Of a stretch of DNA of 64,000 nucleotides, positions 49,262 through 60,041 are shown in pieces. Every line of letters begins with the position of its first letter. Positions within the stretch are counted from its first letter, which is position 1. Location of the stretch: the NCBI RefSeq assembly GCF_020379485.1, contig NC_063452.1, forward strand, positions 11,821,065 through 11,885,064, in the 5' to 3' direction. The notes beneath the pieces are model-generated. The model saw only the letters and a list, made by a program, of their open reading frames with translations, ran no database searches and was not told the origin of the DNA. Made by a program: the position numbers and the translations under genes. This stretch comes from Brassica napus. Its lineage: Eukaryota; Streptophyta; Magnoliopsida; Brassicales; Brassicaceae.

Positions 49262-49890
49262 TCACATGAGAGCACCGACGACGACAGCGCAGGCCAGCGA
49301 AGCAACGACAGTGGAGAATAGCGGCGATGAAGACGAAGATTTCTGAGAGAGCGGGATCGATCCAAATGCGTTTTGGTAAGAGGGAGCGTCGGCATCGGCA
49401 GAAGAAGAGGAGGGAGACAAGGCGTCTGCTTCGGCGGAGTAAGGGCCGACGGAGACAATGAGCTTCTGGTACTTTTGACAGTGGCCAGGATGTCCGCTGG
49501 TGAAGTAAAAGGTTCCGTTTTGGGTGAGGTTGAAGAGAGAGTTGCCGTCGTTCATGTACAAGATCGGATCTTTGGTGTTGCAGCTCTTGAAGTTGGAAGC
49601 TGTCACTTGAATCATTGAATCTTCGCTTGGTGGGTACAAGAACACTGTTTCAGATTTAATGAGTTTAGATATATTGTTTAATAATAAATTCATGAATTGA
49701 ATACTTTTTTTTACTCACAGAGGGAGTCACCGATCTTGAAAGAGTGAGATTTGGGCCATTTCGAGTATACTTTAGCATCAGTCGGGATACCCCATGAGTC
49801 CAAGTCCCCAACTTTGTACTGCGTCGAAGACACTTGCACTAGCAGTATCATCAACAAAACCATTACGCTGCTCAAACTCATCATTCCCAT
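49262..49890 (-). CDS. ENODL8: Early nodulin-like phytocyanin, copy 1
   Basis: Exon 1 is 49890-49719 and exon 2 49644-49262, joined by a GT-AG intron, giving 184 residues. A signal peptide (residues 1-24, SVMVLLMILLVQVSSTQ) precedes a plastocyanin-like domain (YKVGDLDSWGIP, FKIGDSLLFLYPP, then FKSCNT, GNSLFNLTQNGTFYF, SGHPGHCQKYQKL). A Ser/Ala-rich linker and a hydrophobic tail (FSTVVASLACAVVVGALM) suggest a GPI anchor on the outer plasma membrane. The first copper-ligand His of the family is missing, so it probably binds no copper. The protein equals that of copy 2. Directly upstream of its CT-rich leader lies Helitron-derived DNA instead of the promoter seen at copy 2. Gene identity rests on remembered synteny. 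Confidence 0.85.
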
Positions 49891-49919
49891 CTCTCTCTCT
49901 CTCTCTCTCGTACTTTTGT

Positions 49920-50075
49920 ACACTAATAATCAATTTGATAGTTAGTTTAATAAAACGTATAATATATGTTAAGATGGACCAACCTATTTTTTTTTAAGAA
50001 TTCTGAATTTCATTCTCATGGTGATACGTGGATACAAAAAAATGTTGTAATGTTTCATAATTAATATATAAGGGA
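49920..50075 (-). mobile_element. Helitron 5'-end relic upstream of copy 1
   Basis: On the minus strand it begins TCCCTTATATATTAATTATG (plus 50075 downwards) and includes TAGGTTGGTCCATCTTAACA and AAACTAACTATCAAATTGAT. These match the interior and 5' end of the Helitron at 9695-11981. The 3' terminus is not clear. Confidence 0.5.
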
Positions 50076-50199
50076 TTTGGAAGCGAATACATTACTCGTT
50101 TATGAAATTTTTAGAAAATCGAACTGACTAGAAATGGAGATTTGGAGGTAATAATAATAAACGATTTAAGAAATAATAAAATATCCGAAAAAGAGCCAA

Positions 50200-51240
50200 T
50201 CACTCCTTAGGTTTGTTCACAGAGCCCACCAACTCATAGTTCTCCAACTCAAAACACACTTTCTGCAATTTGTGAGAATTCATACTCTCTGCTGCCCAGA
50301 TTAAACCCAAACGTCTAGCCTCCAAAAGCGACGACACACCATTTATAGCTCTTCGGCTATGGAGCAAAGTTTCACCTTCACTATTCCTTACAATCCAGCT
50401 CAAATTCGCCATACACGTTGCTTTAGACCATGAGATTCCAATATTGCACTTCACTCTTTCACTCTCTGGTACTGTCCATATGTTACCATCCCTTGGCCTC
50501 TTATTCCTATTACCCGTTTCCGCTTTTGCTGCTGCCACAACCTCAGTCCAGCGCCTGGACTCCTCACGACATTTTGTGACCGTATCATCTGCCTCATACT
50601 CTTTTCCTTCGAAGTTAAATGCATTCTTGTTCTTCCACAATTATCCATAAAATCCACGGGAAGCTACAACTCACATCCTTTGGCACTCTAGAATCTTTTC
50701 CAGTATCCAGCAAATGACTAAAATTTTCATATAAAAATCTATATTCAAAACCTCGTTGCGGAGATGGAAAGCCCGACGTCGCCCACACCAGTCGAGCAGC
50801 AGTACATGTGAATAAGACGTGATTAATGGACTCTCCTTCTTCCCCACATCTTTGACATCGGGAATCCACCTTCATCCCTCGAGCAATACACTCCTCTGAA
50901 ACCGCTAGAGCATTTGAAAGAGCCCTCTACATAAAGATTTTGATTTTGGGAGTAGTGTTCACCTTCCACACTTGGCTAGGCAGGTCATTTAGTGATGGTT
51001 TACTCCGAGCCACCACTCTCACTTCAGACTGATCCAGAGAACATGCCAACCAGTACCCCGATTTCACAGAGTAAGCTCCCCATCTGTTATGGACCCACTC
51101 ATACGAATCCTCCTTACCAACAGCATGCTTCATTTTGAGAACTAGCTCAATATCACTTGGGAAGAAAACTTCCTCCAGCTTTCCTCGATCCCATCCTCTT
51201 GTTTGTGGATTAATAAGATCACAAACCTTAAGATCAAGAT
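50200..51240 (-). pseudogene. LINE ORF2 C-terminal part: zf-RVT and RNase H start
   Basis: Minus-strand frames 51133-50927 (EWVHNRWGAYSVKSGYWLA), 50875-50615 (CQRCGEEGESINHVLFTC, the zf-RVT Cys/His motif) and 50640-50200 (KCNIGISWSK, GLIWAAESMNSHKLQ, the RNase H-like domain) follow the order of plant LINE ORF2. They are joined only through frameshifts. The last residues (VGSVNKPKE) continue logically into the plus-strand piece from 51251. Confidence 0.8.
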
Positions 51241-51632
51241 TAAATAGAATATGTTTTCTTATTGGGCGTTTCGGGCGTACAGTGAAGAGTTAAGGGATGT
51301 CTTGAATAAAGTTACAGATTGGAAGGTAAGCTCAATAAAGAGAGTGGCTAACAAAGCTGCTTTTATGATTGCTCGGAGTGTGACAAAGGAAAGGAGATAT
51401 CAATCATATGTAGCTCAAGGTAGTCCATCTTGGTTAAGGAACTTGCTTTGCGGAAGGTGATGTCAACTGGAGGATTTCATTAGAGTGGAAGAGTATCGGG
51501 TGGGAGAACGTGTTTTAGGTCGTGATCCTTTTCTTTATTTAATTTGGGTTGGTTGCTTGATCGATTTGTTTTAGAGAAGTGGTTGTATTCTTTCTTTCAC
51601 AAACATGTTTTTTCAGAGTAAAAAAAAAAAAA
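50205..51632 (+). mobile_element. 5'-truncated LINE insertion with internal inversion
   Basis: Flanked by a direct repeat AAAGAGCCAATCACT (left 50190-50204, right 51631-51645). The right part (about 51243-51618, plus) encodes the end of a LINE RNase H domain and runs into a poly-A tract (51620-51632). The left part (50205-about 51243) is the immediately preceding LINE segment but on the minus strand: zf-RVT, then the first part of RNase H. The protein is cut in the RNase H region at the inversion point. This is the layout produced by twin priming. Confidence 0.8.
51251..51460 (+). pseudogene. LINE RNase H C-terminal piece
   Basis: The frame encodes the end of the RNase H-like domain (WKVSSIKRVANKAAFMIARS, SYVAQGSPSWL), in the orientation of the poly-A tail. 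It is the 3' half of the inverted insertion. Confidence 0.75.
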
Positions 51633-51697
51633 AGAGCCAATCACTGTTTGCTTTTTGGGCAGAACAAAATTAATAAAAAAATCAATAATTGCCATTT

Positions 51698-52322
51698 TCA
51701 CATGAGAGCACCGACGACGACAGCGCAGGCCAGCGAAGCAACGACAGTGGAGAATAGCGGCGATGAAGACGAAGATTTCTGAGAGAGCGGGATCGATCCA
51801 AATGCGTTTTGGTAAGAGGGAGCGTCGGCATCGGCAGAAGAAGAGGAGGGAGACAAGGCGTCTGCTTCGGCGGAGTAAGGGCCGACGGAGACAATGAGCT
51901 TCTGGTACTTTTGACAGTGGCCAGGATGTCCGCTGGTGAAGTAAAAGGTTCCGTTTTGGGTGAGGTTGAAGAGAGAGTTGCCGTCGTTCATGTACAAGAT
52001 CGGATCTTTGGTGTTGCAGCTCTTGAAGTTGGAAGCTGTCACTTGAATCATTGAATCTTCGCTTGGTGGGTACAAGAACACTGTTTCAGATTTAATGAAT
52101 TTAGATATATTGTTTAATAATAAATTCATGAATTGAATACTTTTTTTTACTCACAGAGGGAGTCACCGATCTTGAAAGAGTGAGATTTGGGCCATTTCGA
52201 GTATACTTTAGCATCAGTCGGGATACCCCATGAGTCCAAGTCCCCAACTTTGTACTGCGTCGAAGACACTTGCACTAGCAGTATCATCAACAAAACCATT
52301 ACGCTGCTCAAACTCATCATTC

Positions 52323-52326
<4 letters not shown>
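51698..52326 (-). CDS. ENODL8: Early nodulin-like phytocyanin, copy 2
   Basis: Exon 1 is 52326-52155 and exon 2 52080-51698, with a GTGAGT donor and an ACAG acceptor; 184 residues identical to copy 1. Signal peptide, plastocyanin-like domain with its two Cys (FKSCNT, GHCQKY), Ala/Ser-rich linker and GPI-type hydrophobic tail as in copy 1. The ATG at 52326 (MGMMSL) directly follows a CT/GA microsatellite in the 5' UTR; an in-frame extension upstream would only encode Arg-Glu repeats and is not likely translated. Unlike copy 1 it has a TATA-like box upstream, so this is the copy more likely to be expressed. Confidence 0.88.

Positions 52327-52359
<33 letters not shown>
52327..52359 (-). repeat. 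(GA/CT)n in the 5' UTR of copy 2
   Basis: About 16 CT units on the plus strand immediately before the ATG. Copy 1 has a shorter run at 49891-49908. GA-rich leaders are common in plant genes. Confidence 0.9.
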
Positions 52360-52360
<1 letters not shown>

Positions 52361-52398
52361 ATTGGTGGGTGAGTTTTGTGTCTGAAAAGCTTAGCTCG

Positions 52399-52406
52399 TA
52401 TATATT
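52399..52406 (-). promoter_or_regulatory. Probable TATA box of copy 2
   Basis: Minus-strand AATATATACG lies 73-80 bp upstream of the ATG, leaving about 45 bp of leader after a start 30 bp downstream. Copy 1 has no equivalent at this distance. Confidence 0.5.
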
Positions 52407-52519
52407 GGTGAAAGTCAAGGAGTAAGGGAATGGCGGTTTTACCCCTGACTGGAGTATTGGGGCACATGGCCTCAAGTGGGCAGTGTCGAGCATCCTATCA
52501 ATACAATTCATTTTCTCTA

Positions 52520-53900
52520 GTGTATGTTTGTGTTGTATTGTTCACATGGCCACCATTACATTATTTATCAAGTTTACGACTACTCCCTCGCGTTGCAATT
52601 TCCATCAAGATTGGACTTCCTTTTGAACACCAAAACCGTTTCAGCATTTCTATGGTTTTGGGCCAATATCAACTTCTAAAGATTAGTATTCCAAAGCACA
52701 AATAAAAGCTGAAAGAAGAATCCCAAATAAGCTGATTGAAAGTTGCACAGGTTTTTGAGTGTCGGCTACATCTGGTGAAAGCACAAGATCCAAATATAAC
52801 TAACACGATATTATGGGGTTTGAGTGGAAAGGCTTTATGACTCAACGTACTAAGACAAGTAAAAATCATAAAAGTAAATTATATTAAAGTCATAAAAGCA
52901 TAAAAAGTTTTATAAATACAGTAATTATATTAATTGAAAAAAAAATACCATTCAAGTTGTAACAATTAAAATATATAAGAAATTTTTATAAATAGTTTCA
53001 AAAATTGAAGTATTTTCAATTTTATAATTTATAGATATTTATGATTTATATGTTAGTATGATATATTTTTTTATAAAATATAATAATTTAGAACATGTCA
53101 ATATTTTTTATTTTTAAATATCAATCACTATATTTTGATAAATTTTAATTGTAACTAAATATTTTATTGCTATTTTGGTGTATTATTTTAAAATAATTTT
53201 AAAATAATATATATTTATTTTTTGAAAAAAAATTAAAAGATACAGCAAAACCTAAAACCAAAAATCTAAAAACTAAAAACCAAAAGGTGAAAATCAAAAA
53301 CCAAAAACCTAAAATAAAAAAACCAAAAACTAATTCAAACAATCAACACGTAAAAACCAAAATCTAACATCTAAAAACCATATAAACAATAATCACATTA
53401 GTACTAATAACCGCTTTTGTTACATTTCATCAGTGAATAATGATAACGACTGGATCTTCTATTCTGATGATCGCTTTTATAAGATTGGGCCTTGATCCAT
53501 CTCCTTGCTCCAAAAATTGTCTCGAGGATGATTGATTGAGCCGACTGTTTTCTGTTCTCAAACATGAGTTGGGGTTTGAATAAGCTAAACCAATTGATAT
53601 ATGAAACACGTTAATTTCAGGTTTAATTTTAATTTCCTGTTTTCAAATCCCAGAAAGCACAAAAATAATAAAATAATACAAACTAAGCCTAAAAGAAATA
53701 ACAACACCCGAGATGCCATTTACGCATGTCAAAAGACTGCTTAGTTCAGCTACGAACATAGCCTCTACTTGTATACTAGAAAGAGAGTCCGTTGCTTGAA
53801 TTTCTTACAGCCTCCAACGTACTTACTAAAAAATGTGTAAACAATCAAAGTGATCTTTTGAGACTTATTCCTTTAACCTTATTTGACATCACTGATTTAA
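52520..53900. other. AT-rich spacer
   Basis: No gene recognised. From about 53240 to 53390 there is a low-complexity array of AAAAACCAAAAACCTA-type units. Confidence 0.5.
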
Positions 53901-53939
53901 GTTGAACTTCCTAGCTGTTGCACGATCGAAGTCGGTCTG

Positions 53940-54240
53940 CTTCTTTAGCTCCGATCTTTGTTGTGTTTCAACTCATTTCTCAGGTCATCATATACAACAT
54001 TGGCGTGAACGCAATGCTAGAATTTTCAGGGATATTGTATCATCCGAGAACAGGCTTTCTTCGCATTCGTCGGTAGGTGTATAAGGGCATCTCTTTCTTT
54101 TGCTGCACCAAATAATTTGTCTCATCCACTTTTGGAGTTATACTTCAATTTTGTTGATCTTTACAGTTGACGGGCTTGTGGCTGTTTATTCTTATGTAAT
54201 AAATTGTATTCGCAACAACAATGTTAACGAATACTAGGTA
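53940..54240 (+). pseudogene. LINE ORF2 3'-terminal fragment
   Basis: In shifting frames the DNA encodes the end of a LINE ORF2 zf-RVT region: VSTH/QVIIYNI followed in another frame by WRERNARIFRDIVSS. The tail CTTATGTAATAAATTGTATT before 54240 resembles a LINE 3' end. It is interrupted by the CACTA element just downstream. Confidence 0.55.
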
Positions 54241-54535
54241 CAAATTTTAACATTTAGACCAAAAAGTTGAATCTTTTAGTTTTTTTTTTGTTGCATTGTC
54301 ACTACAAGAAAATATCGGTATTCTGACCGACATTCCGACGGAAAATGAAATCCTCAGAATTTCCTGAGGAATTTTCGAGGAAATTCCGAGGAAGCCCAAA
54401 TTTTTTGTTTCCTCGGAATTTCCTCGGAATATACCGACGGAATTCCGAGGAAACATTAATCCGTCGGTATATTCCGAGGAAATTCCGAGGAAACATTAAT
54501 CCGTCGGTATATTCCGAGGAAATTCCGGCGAACGA

Positions 54536-55135
54536 GTGATCGATCGATGCGTTTTTGGACATATACCCATCGATCGATCACATTGTTACGCTTTGGTCCA
54601 TCTTAGTGATCGATCGATGCGTTTTTGGACATAAATCCATCGATCGATGCGTTTATAAAAAAATATTCGAGATTTTGAAACCCAAAACACTAGTTCCTCG
54701 GAATTTCCTCGGAATATTCTGAGGAAATTCCGAGGAACACTTGATATCCTCGATCGATCGATGGGATAATCTCATCGAACGATCACATTGTTACGCTTTG
54801 TTCCATCTTAGTGATCGATCGATGCGTTTTTGGACATATACCCATCGATCGATCACATTGTTACGCTTTGGTCCATCTTAGTGATCGATCGATGCGTTTT
54901 TGGACATAAATCCATCGATCGATGCGTGTATAAAAAAACATTCGAGATTTTGAAACCCAAAACACTAGTTCCTCGGAATTTCCTCGGAATATTCCGAGGA
55001 ACACTTGATATCCTCGATCGATCGATGGGATAATCTCATCGAACGATCACATTGTTACGCTTTGTTCCATCTTAGTGATCGATCGATGCGTTTTTGGACA
55101 TAAATCCATCGATCGATTCGTTTATAAAAAAACAT
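54536..55135. repeat. CGATCGAT-rich tandem repeats inside the CACTA element
   Basis: Units containing GATCGATCGATGCGTTTTTG, GGACATA(A/T)A(C/T)CCATCGATCGAT and CACATTGTTACGCTTTG recur at least four times, in a larger unit of about 250 bp that also includes TTCCTCGGAATTTCC. Palindromic CGATCG cores are abundant. Confidence 0.85.
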
Positions 55136-55854
55136 TCGAGATTTTGAAACCCCAAACACTAGTTCCTCGGAATTTCCTCGGAATATTCCGACGGAATTCC
55201 GAGGAAGAAAAGGGTTTCCTCGGAATTCCCTCGGAATATTCCGAGGAAATAGGGTTTTTAAACCGAAAACAACGTTTTGCGGTTTGAATAACACCTATAT
55301 AACCCTTATTAAGTGTCTTACGTTCATTATGAAGTCAAAAATTTGTTCATTACCCTATAATAAACAATTTTCCGATCGTATGAACGAAATCCCCACAACA
55401 TAAGAGAAACACTTATACACTTTAATGAACGATAAAGGGAATACTTACAATTTGTTTTGAAATTTGTTATTTCATGGTTTATGCTCATCTATACAAAGAA
55501 TCCTCAATGGTATGCATTACAACTGTATAAGAAATGAAATACGGCAAAAAAAATTGATGTTTTGAAACCCCAAACATTAGTTCCTCAGTATTTCCTCGGA
55601 ATATTCCGAGGAAATTCCGAGGAACAGTATAAATTAATAAAAATACATGCATAGGATATTCTTTTTCCTCGAATTAATGAAAATATTTCGAGGAAATTCC
55701 GACGGATATTTAAGTGGCCGTCGGAATTTCCTCGGAATATTTTCATTTAACCGGGCAAACAAGCCGCCAAATATTTCGCGAAAATTGAAATTGAAAATAC
55801 CGAGGGAATTCCGACGGAAAATATCCGTCAGACCCAAGGTTTTATAAACTCGAA

Positions 55855-55980
55855 CCGCATCTTCTTCCCCATTTCTCTCTTCTTCTTCTCCGGCGATCTC
55901 TCTCTCCTTCCGGCGTTCTCCACCTTCTCTCGCGACGATCTCTCCGGCGAATCCTTTCCATTCCCTTACAAATCATGTAA
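55855..55980 (+). promoter_or_regulatory. CT-rich leader-like segment in the CACTA interior
   Basis: CTTCTTCTTCTCCGGCGATC and TCTCCGGCGAATCC runs end at an ATG followed at once by TAA (55977). The composition is that of a plant 5' UTR, and it is probably the leftover promoter and leader of the lost transposase gene, or a captured gene start. Confidence 0.4.
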
Positions 55981-56159
55981 GGACCCTATCCCACTCTCTT
56001 AGGTCCTATTTGTTAGGTTTTTAAGTAGATTTGATGATTTTAGAAGATTTTTGATAGATTTTTGTTAGGGTGATTGGGTAGGATTGTGATTTGTTGTGTA
56101 ATAGGTTTAGAATTGTGATTTGGTTGTGTTGAATTGATTTAGAACTTGTTTTATAAATT

Positions 56160-56780
56160 GTTTATTATTTTTGTATATACAAAACGTTTTTTCTATATAA
56201 ATTCGATTTTACAAAACGTTTTTGTATATAAATTCGATTTTTGGATTTATAAAAGATGATTTCATATTTATAAAAATATTTATATTTATTAAAACTAATT
56301 TTGTATTTATAAAACATTTTTTTGATTTATAAACACTATTTTTTTATTTTTGTATTTATAAAAACTATTTTAAATATACAAAATGTTCTTTGTATATAAA
56401 TTCGATTTTTGGATTTAAAAAAGATGATTTCATATTTTAAAATTAATTTTGTATTTATAAAACATTTTTTGATTTATAAACACTATATTTTATTATTTTT
56501 TGTATTTATAAAAACTATTTTGTATTTATAAAAAGATGATTTCATATCTATAAAAATATTTATATTTATTAAAACTAATTTTGTATTTATAAAACATTTT
56601 TTTGATTTATAAACACTATTTTATTAGTTTTTGTATTTATAACTATTTTGTATTTATAAAAAGATGATTTCGTATTTGTAAAAATATTTATATTTATTAA
56701 AACTAATTTTGTATTTATAAAACATTTTTTTTTATTTATAAAAACTATTTTATTATTTTTTGTATTTTAAATATGTTTTC
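56160..56780. repeat. AT-rich tandem repeats inside the CACTA element
   Basis: Repeated units built of TTTGTATTTATAAAA, AGATGATTTCATATTTAT and AAACTAATTTTGTATTTAT, in about four imperfect copies with periods of roughly 110-180 bp. Confidence 0.8.
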
Positions 56781-57344
56781 TATTTTAATTTTAATTTTAT
56801 TTTTTCGAATTTCAATTTAAAAAAATAAATTTATAATTTTTTTTTTTAATTTTGGAAATATTCCGAGGAAGTGTATCCCTCGGAATATTCCGACGACATC
56901 TTCCTCGGAATATTTCGAGGAATTTCCGACGAAAAAAGTCCTCGGAAATTTCCGAGGGATTTCCGAGGAAAGATGAATTTCCGAGGAGTTATTTCCGAGG
57001 ATTTTTTTCGTCGGTATGTCGTCGGAATAGCGTTATTCCGACGATATACCGACGATTTTTTTCCTCGGTATGCCGATGTTTTCTTGTAGTGTGTCTATCA
57101 GTGAGTGTTGGGCTTTATTGTTTTTTCATGGGCTTGGTCAGATTTGAGCTATGGTCAGGTTTTACTTTTGTTCGGAATCATGCTAGACGCTATCCGTGCA
57201 ATCTCATGCCTAGCGAATTATTTAAAAATTGAGACAAACTTAAAGAATACGAGGGGATTCGTTTTTTAGAAAATTATAAATTTAAAATATGTAAGATATT
57301 CATCAAATATGAAGTTATATCATATATCATAATTGTTGTTTCTT

Positions 57345-58005
57345 CTTGCATAGACAAGCTAGTAATCTCTAGTAATTATATAACCTTGCCAAGCCACAGA
57401 AGAAGAGAACGAGTATCATTCCCCGCCAGACGTAAGCTTTAGTTGAGTAGAGTTTGTAAACTTGAAAGCTCACTTGTTCGACTTAGTTTTTTCGTGTTTG
57501 ATCAGTCTTGATCCATCTTATGGGATGTTTGAGCCGAGGAATGAATTGATGTGTTCATCGTTTAGCTCGCCTAAACGACGAGACTCCATTGAAGTAATCC
57601 TCTGTATTTTTGGAGTCTCTAGTGAAGTAGTTCTATGTATTTTTGGATATTTTGGTGTTGGAGGTTGACGAGAAGACTCTATTGAAATCGATCTTTGTAT
57701 TCTTGGTGATACCATTGCCACATTTGATGCAGCTGCTGATGCCGGGCCAGCTTCAACTAGCTCAATTTATGTCTCATGCACCGCTACCAAAACTCCAAAA
57801 TCTAACTCATTGCTCACTAATTCTTCTAGTCTTCCTGACTACACAATCATTCCATCTCTCATAACCTGTGAAAATGAAACCACTCATTGGCAAAATTTTA
57901 GATCACAAACCCCAACAAGCAATCAGTGTTAAGAAGGAAGTCTACTTGATGAGTTACTAGCAAGACAGTCTTTCCTTTCAATGCCCCTCTTACACATTTC
58001 TGCAG
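57345..58005 (-). pseudogene. ABCC (MRP-type) transporter fragment
   Basis: The minus strand carries the end of the first nucleotide-binding domain ([20 protein letters not shown], including the H-loop His), then after stops the linker ([45 protein letters not shown]) and in another frame the start of the second membrane domain ([19 protein letters not shown]). These vacuolar or plasma-membrane ATP pumps export glutathione conjugates and similar compounds and are about 1500 residues long; about 200 remain. The linker with repeated RTTS/RSIS-ES motifs resembles Arabidopsis ABCC4/ABCC14 from memory. Several stops and frame changes. Confidence 0.75.
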
Positions 58006-58232
58006 ACACATCACCACAAAAATATAAGAATCAGTGATTAATCAAACATATAAAATGTTGGAACTATTTTTTTTAACATTATGAAGAGTGTAATCATATG
58101 TCAAAAATGAAGTTTTATTTGAATGAGAAATAGAAGTACAATGTGTGTGATTTGAGAAACTTGTATAAAGTAGCAAATACACACATTGGATATTTGAACT
58201 TGGATTTGTGTTTTTAATTTGTTAGTTGGACT

Positions 58233-58797
58233 TGTTGGGATTTATTAAGCCCATGTCCAACTCTATATTATCTGATTAGTACGATATTGTCCCGCATGAT
58301 TTTACTTTTGGATTCCTTCCAAAAAGGCCTTGTACTAATTAGAGTTGGACATATCTTTATATATTAGACATTCCTTGTCTAATTCTCCAATGTGAGACTT
58401 AGTTTGTTATCTCACATTCTCCCCCTCAAACTAAGGATCACATTCATCTCGTGTTCCACAACTGACTTCCAGGATCTTTTGACTTGATCTCTGCCACACA
58501 TACCTCCCAATCCTAACTCGATGGATCCCGTTCCTACTCGAAGGGTATTTTGGTCTTCTTGCAGATTTCTTGTCAACCGTTCTGATACTAATTGTTGGGA
58601 TTTATTAAGCCCATGTCCAACTCTATATTATCTGATTAGTACGATATTGTCCACTTTGGGCCTCAGGCAAGCCCGCATGATTTTACTTTTGGATTCATTC
58701 CCAAAAGGCCTCGTACTAATTAGAGTTGAACATCTCTTTATATATTAGACACTCCTTTTCTAATTCTCCAATGTGAGACTTAGTTTGTTATCTCACA
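58233..58797 (-). mobile_element. TRIM (miniature LTR retrotransposon)
   Basis: Two direct repeats of 184 bp (58233-58416) and 205 bp (58593-58797) start TGTTGGGATTTATTAAGCCC and end TTATCTCACA. The 176-bp interior has no coding capacity. It reads on the minus strand as a primer site TTAGTATCAGAACGG next to one repeat and a purine tract TTTGAGGGGGAGAA next to the other. Flanks GGACT and GGATT look like a 5-bp duplication with one mismatch. The left repeat lacks about 20 bp present in the right. Confidence 0.85.
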
Positions 58798-59750
58798 GGA
58801 TTTCATGTTATGAACCAAATATATGTTGATTTTTTATATTGATAAATATAAAAAAGAAATATATTTTAAAGTATATTATTTAGTTTGAATTGGTCAAACA
58901 ATAATAATTTATTATTTAATTTCTTGGTCAAAATGTGGAATAAATTCACATAATAACTGACAAGAATTAAAAACTTCATTAGTGCACCATGGAGGAGTTT
59001 CATTGTTGTGTTGAAAAATGAAACTTGTGCTTCTCATTATTTTTCTATAAAAGGGTTTGTTAGCATTATAGAAAATACACATTCACACCAAAAGAAAACT
59101 CACATTCTCGTACTTTGAATAGTCATGTTAGTATTTTTTATTTATTTTGTGTCCGAGAGTACAACATAAAGTTAGGTTCGACAGATTATGTGTTTTCGGT
59201 GATGGTAAACAGAAACATGCATATGTATCATTGGAATCTGAGCGCTATGAAACCGTCACACTACAGAGCGTTTAAAAATTTAATGAAATAGATTAACCCT
59301 TTCGGTTCTGCAATTCTTCTTTATCAGTTTATTTCAATATTGTAATTTTGATTTATGTTTTTATTATTTTTACAAATATTAGTTGTCCCCATTATAGTAC
59401 AATAACATTCTTACATAAATTTGTTCTTAATTACCTTGAACTAAGAAAGCATGTATTCATATAACAGGCATCACTAAGAAAGACTTTTAGTGAATTTGGC
59501 CAAAACAATTTTGGACCAAAAACTTGTAAACCCGCGTAGAAAAAAGTTTTTAAACTCAACGTTTTACATACAAAACGCGCCGCGTAAACCATTTCCACGC
59601 TCCACTCGGGGCAGTGTAACAGAGACGAGTTGGTCTTATTCACCACAGCCCACACTCGTGTCACGTAAACGCGGGCGAAAACAAGCGTTATATAATATTT
59701 TCGAACAGGGTTTTTTTTTACTAATGTAGAGAACAGAATCTTATATCGTC
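58798..59750. other. AT-rich spacer, nothing recognised
   Basis: No supported gene or element ends. The short open frames near 59430-59730 show no domain. Confidence 0.4.
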
Positions 59751-60041
59751 AGAGCATGTTTAACCCTTAGAGCCAAAGGTGGTCTCTTAATAATTTTTTA
59801 GTAATTAATCATAGTTAAGAGTTTGATCTTAAGAGACATCTATTTTGTTAGCTCCAATGGTAGGTTTTTAATTAGGGGTTTTTAAGAAAAAAAAATTATT
59901 TAACTTAAATTTTTTAAAGATAAAATTTATTTTTTAAATTAAACATATTAAAATAAACATATTAAAACATTAATTTTTAAAAAGAACATCAAAAGAAAGA
60001 TTAGTAAAATAAACGAGAATAATTTGAAAGAAACATCCGAC

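Larger units (their letters stand above)
54300..57091. mobile_element. Non-autonomous CACTA (En/Spm) transposon, 2.8 kb
   Basis: The ends are CACTACAAGAAAATATCGG and, inverted, CACTACAAGAAAACATCGG. The 3-bp duplication TGT flanks it (54297-54299 and 57092-57094). Subterminal regions on both sides (54340-55250, 55580-55820 and 56855-57075) are dense with TTCCGAGGAA and TTCCTCGGAA, the expected transposase-binding type of repeat. No transposase is encoded; the open frames across it (FPRN, GIFRG repeats) are by-products of the repeats. Confidence 0.92.

Noticed and set aside
52147..52467. N-terminal extension of phytocyanin copy 2 to an upstream ATG
   Set aside because: The extension encodes Arg-Glu repeats from the GA microsatellite and would bury the signal peptide; the ATG at 52326 fits the family.
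54247..55847. Many frames with FPRNSVGIFRG-like repeats on both strands
   Set aside because: They arise from the palindromic TTCCGAGGAA repeats of the CACTA element and have no independent support.
59490..59729. 79-codon plus-strand ORF with basic residues
   Set aside because: No domain, no conserved motif and no splice context; chance frame.
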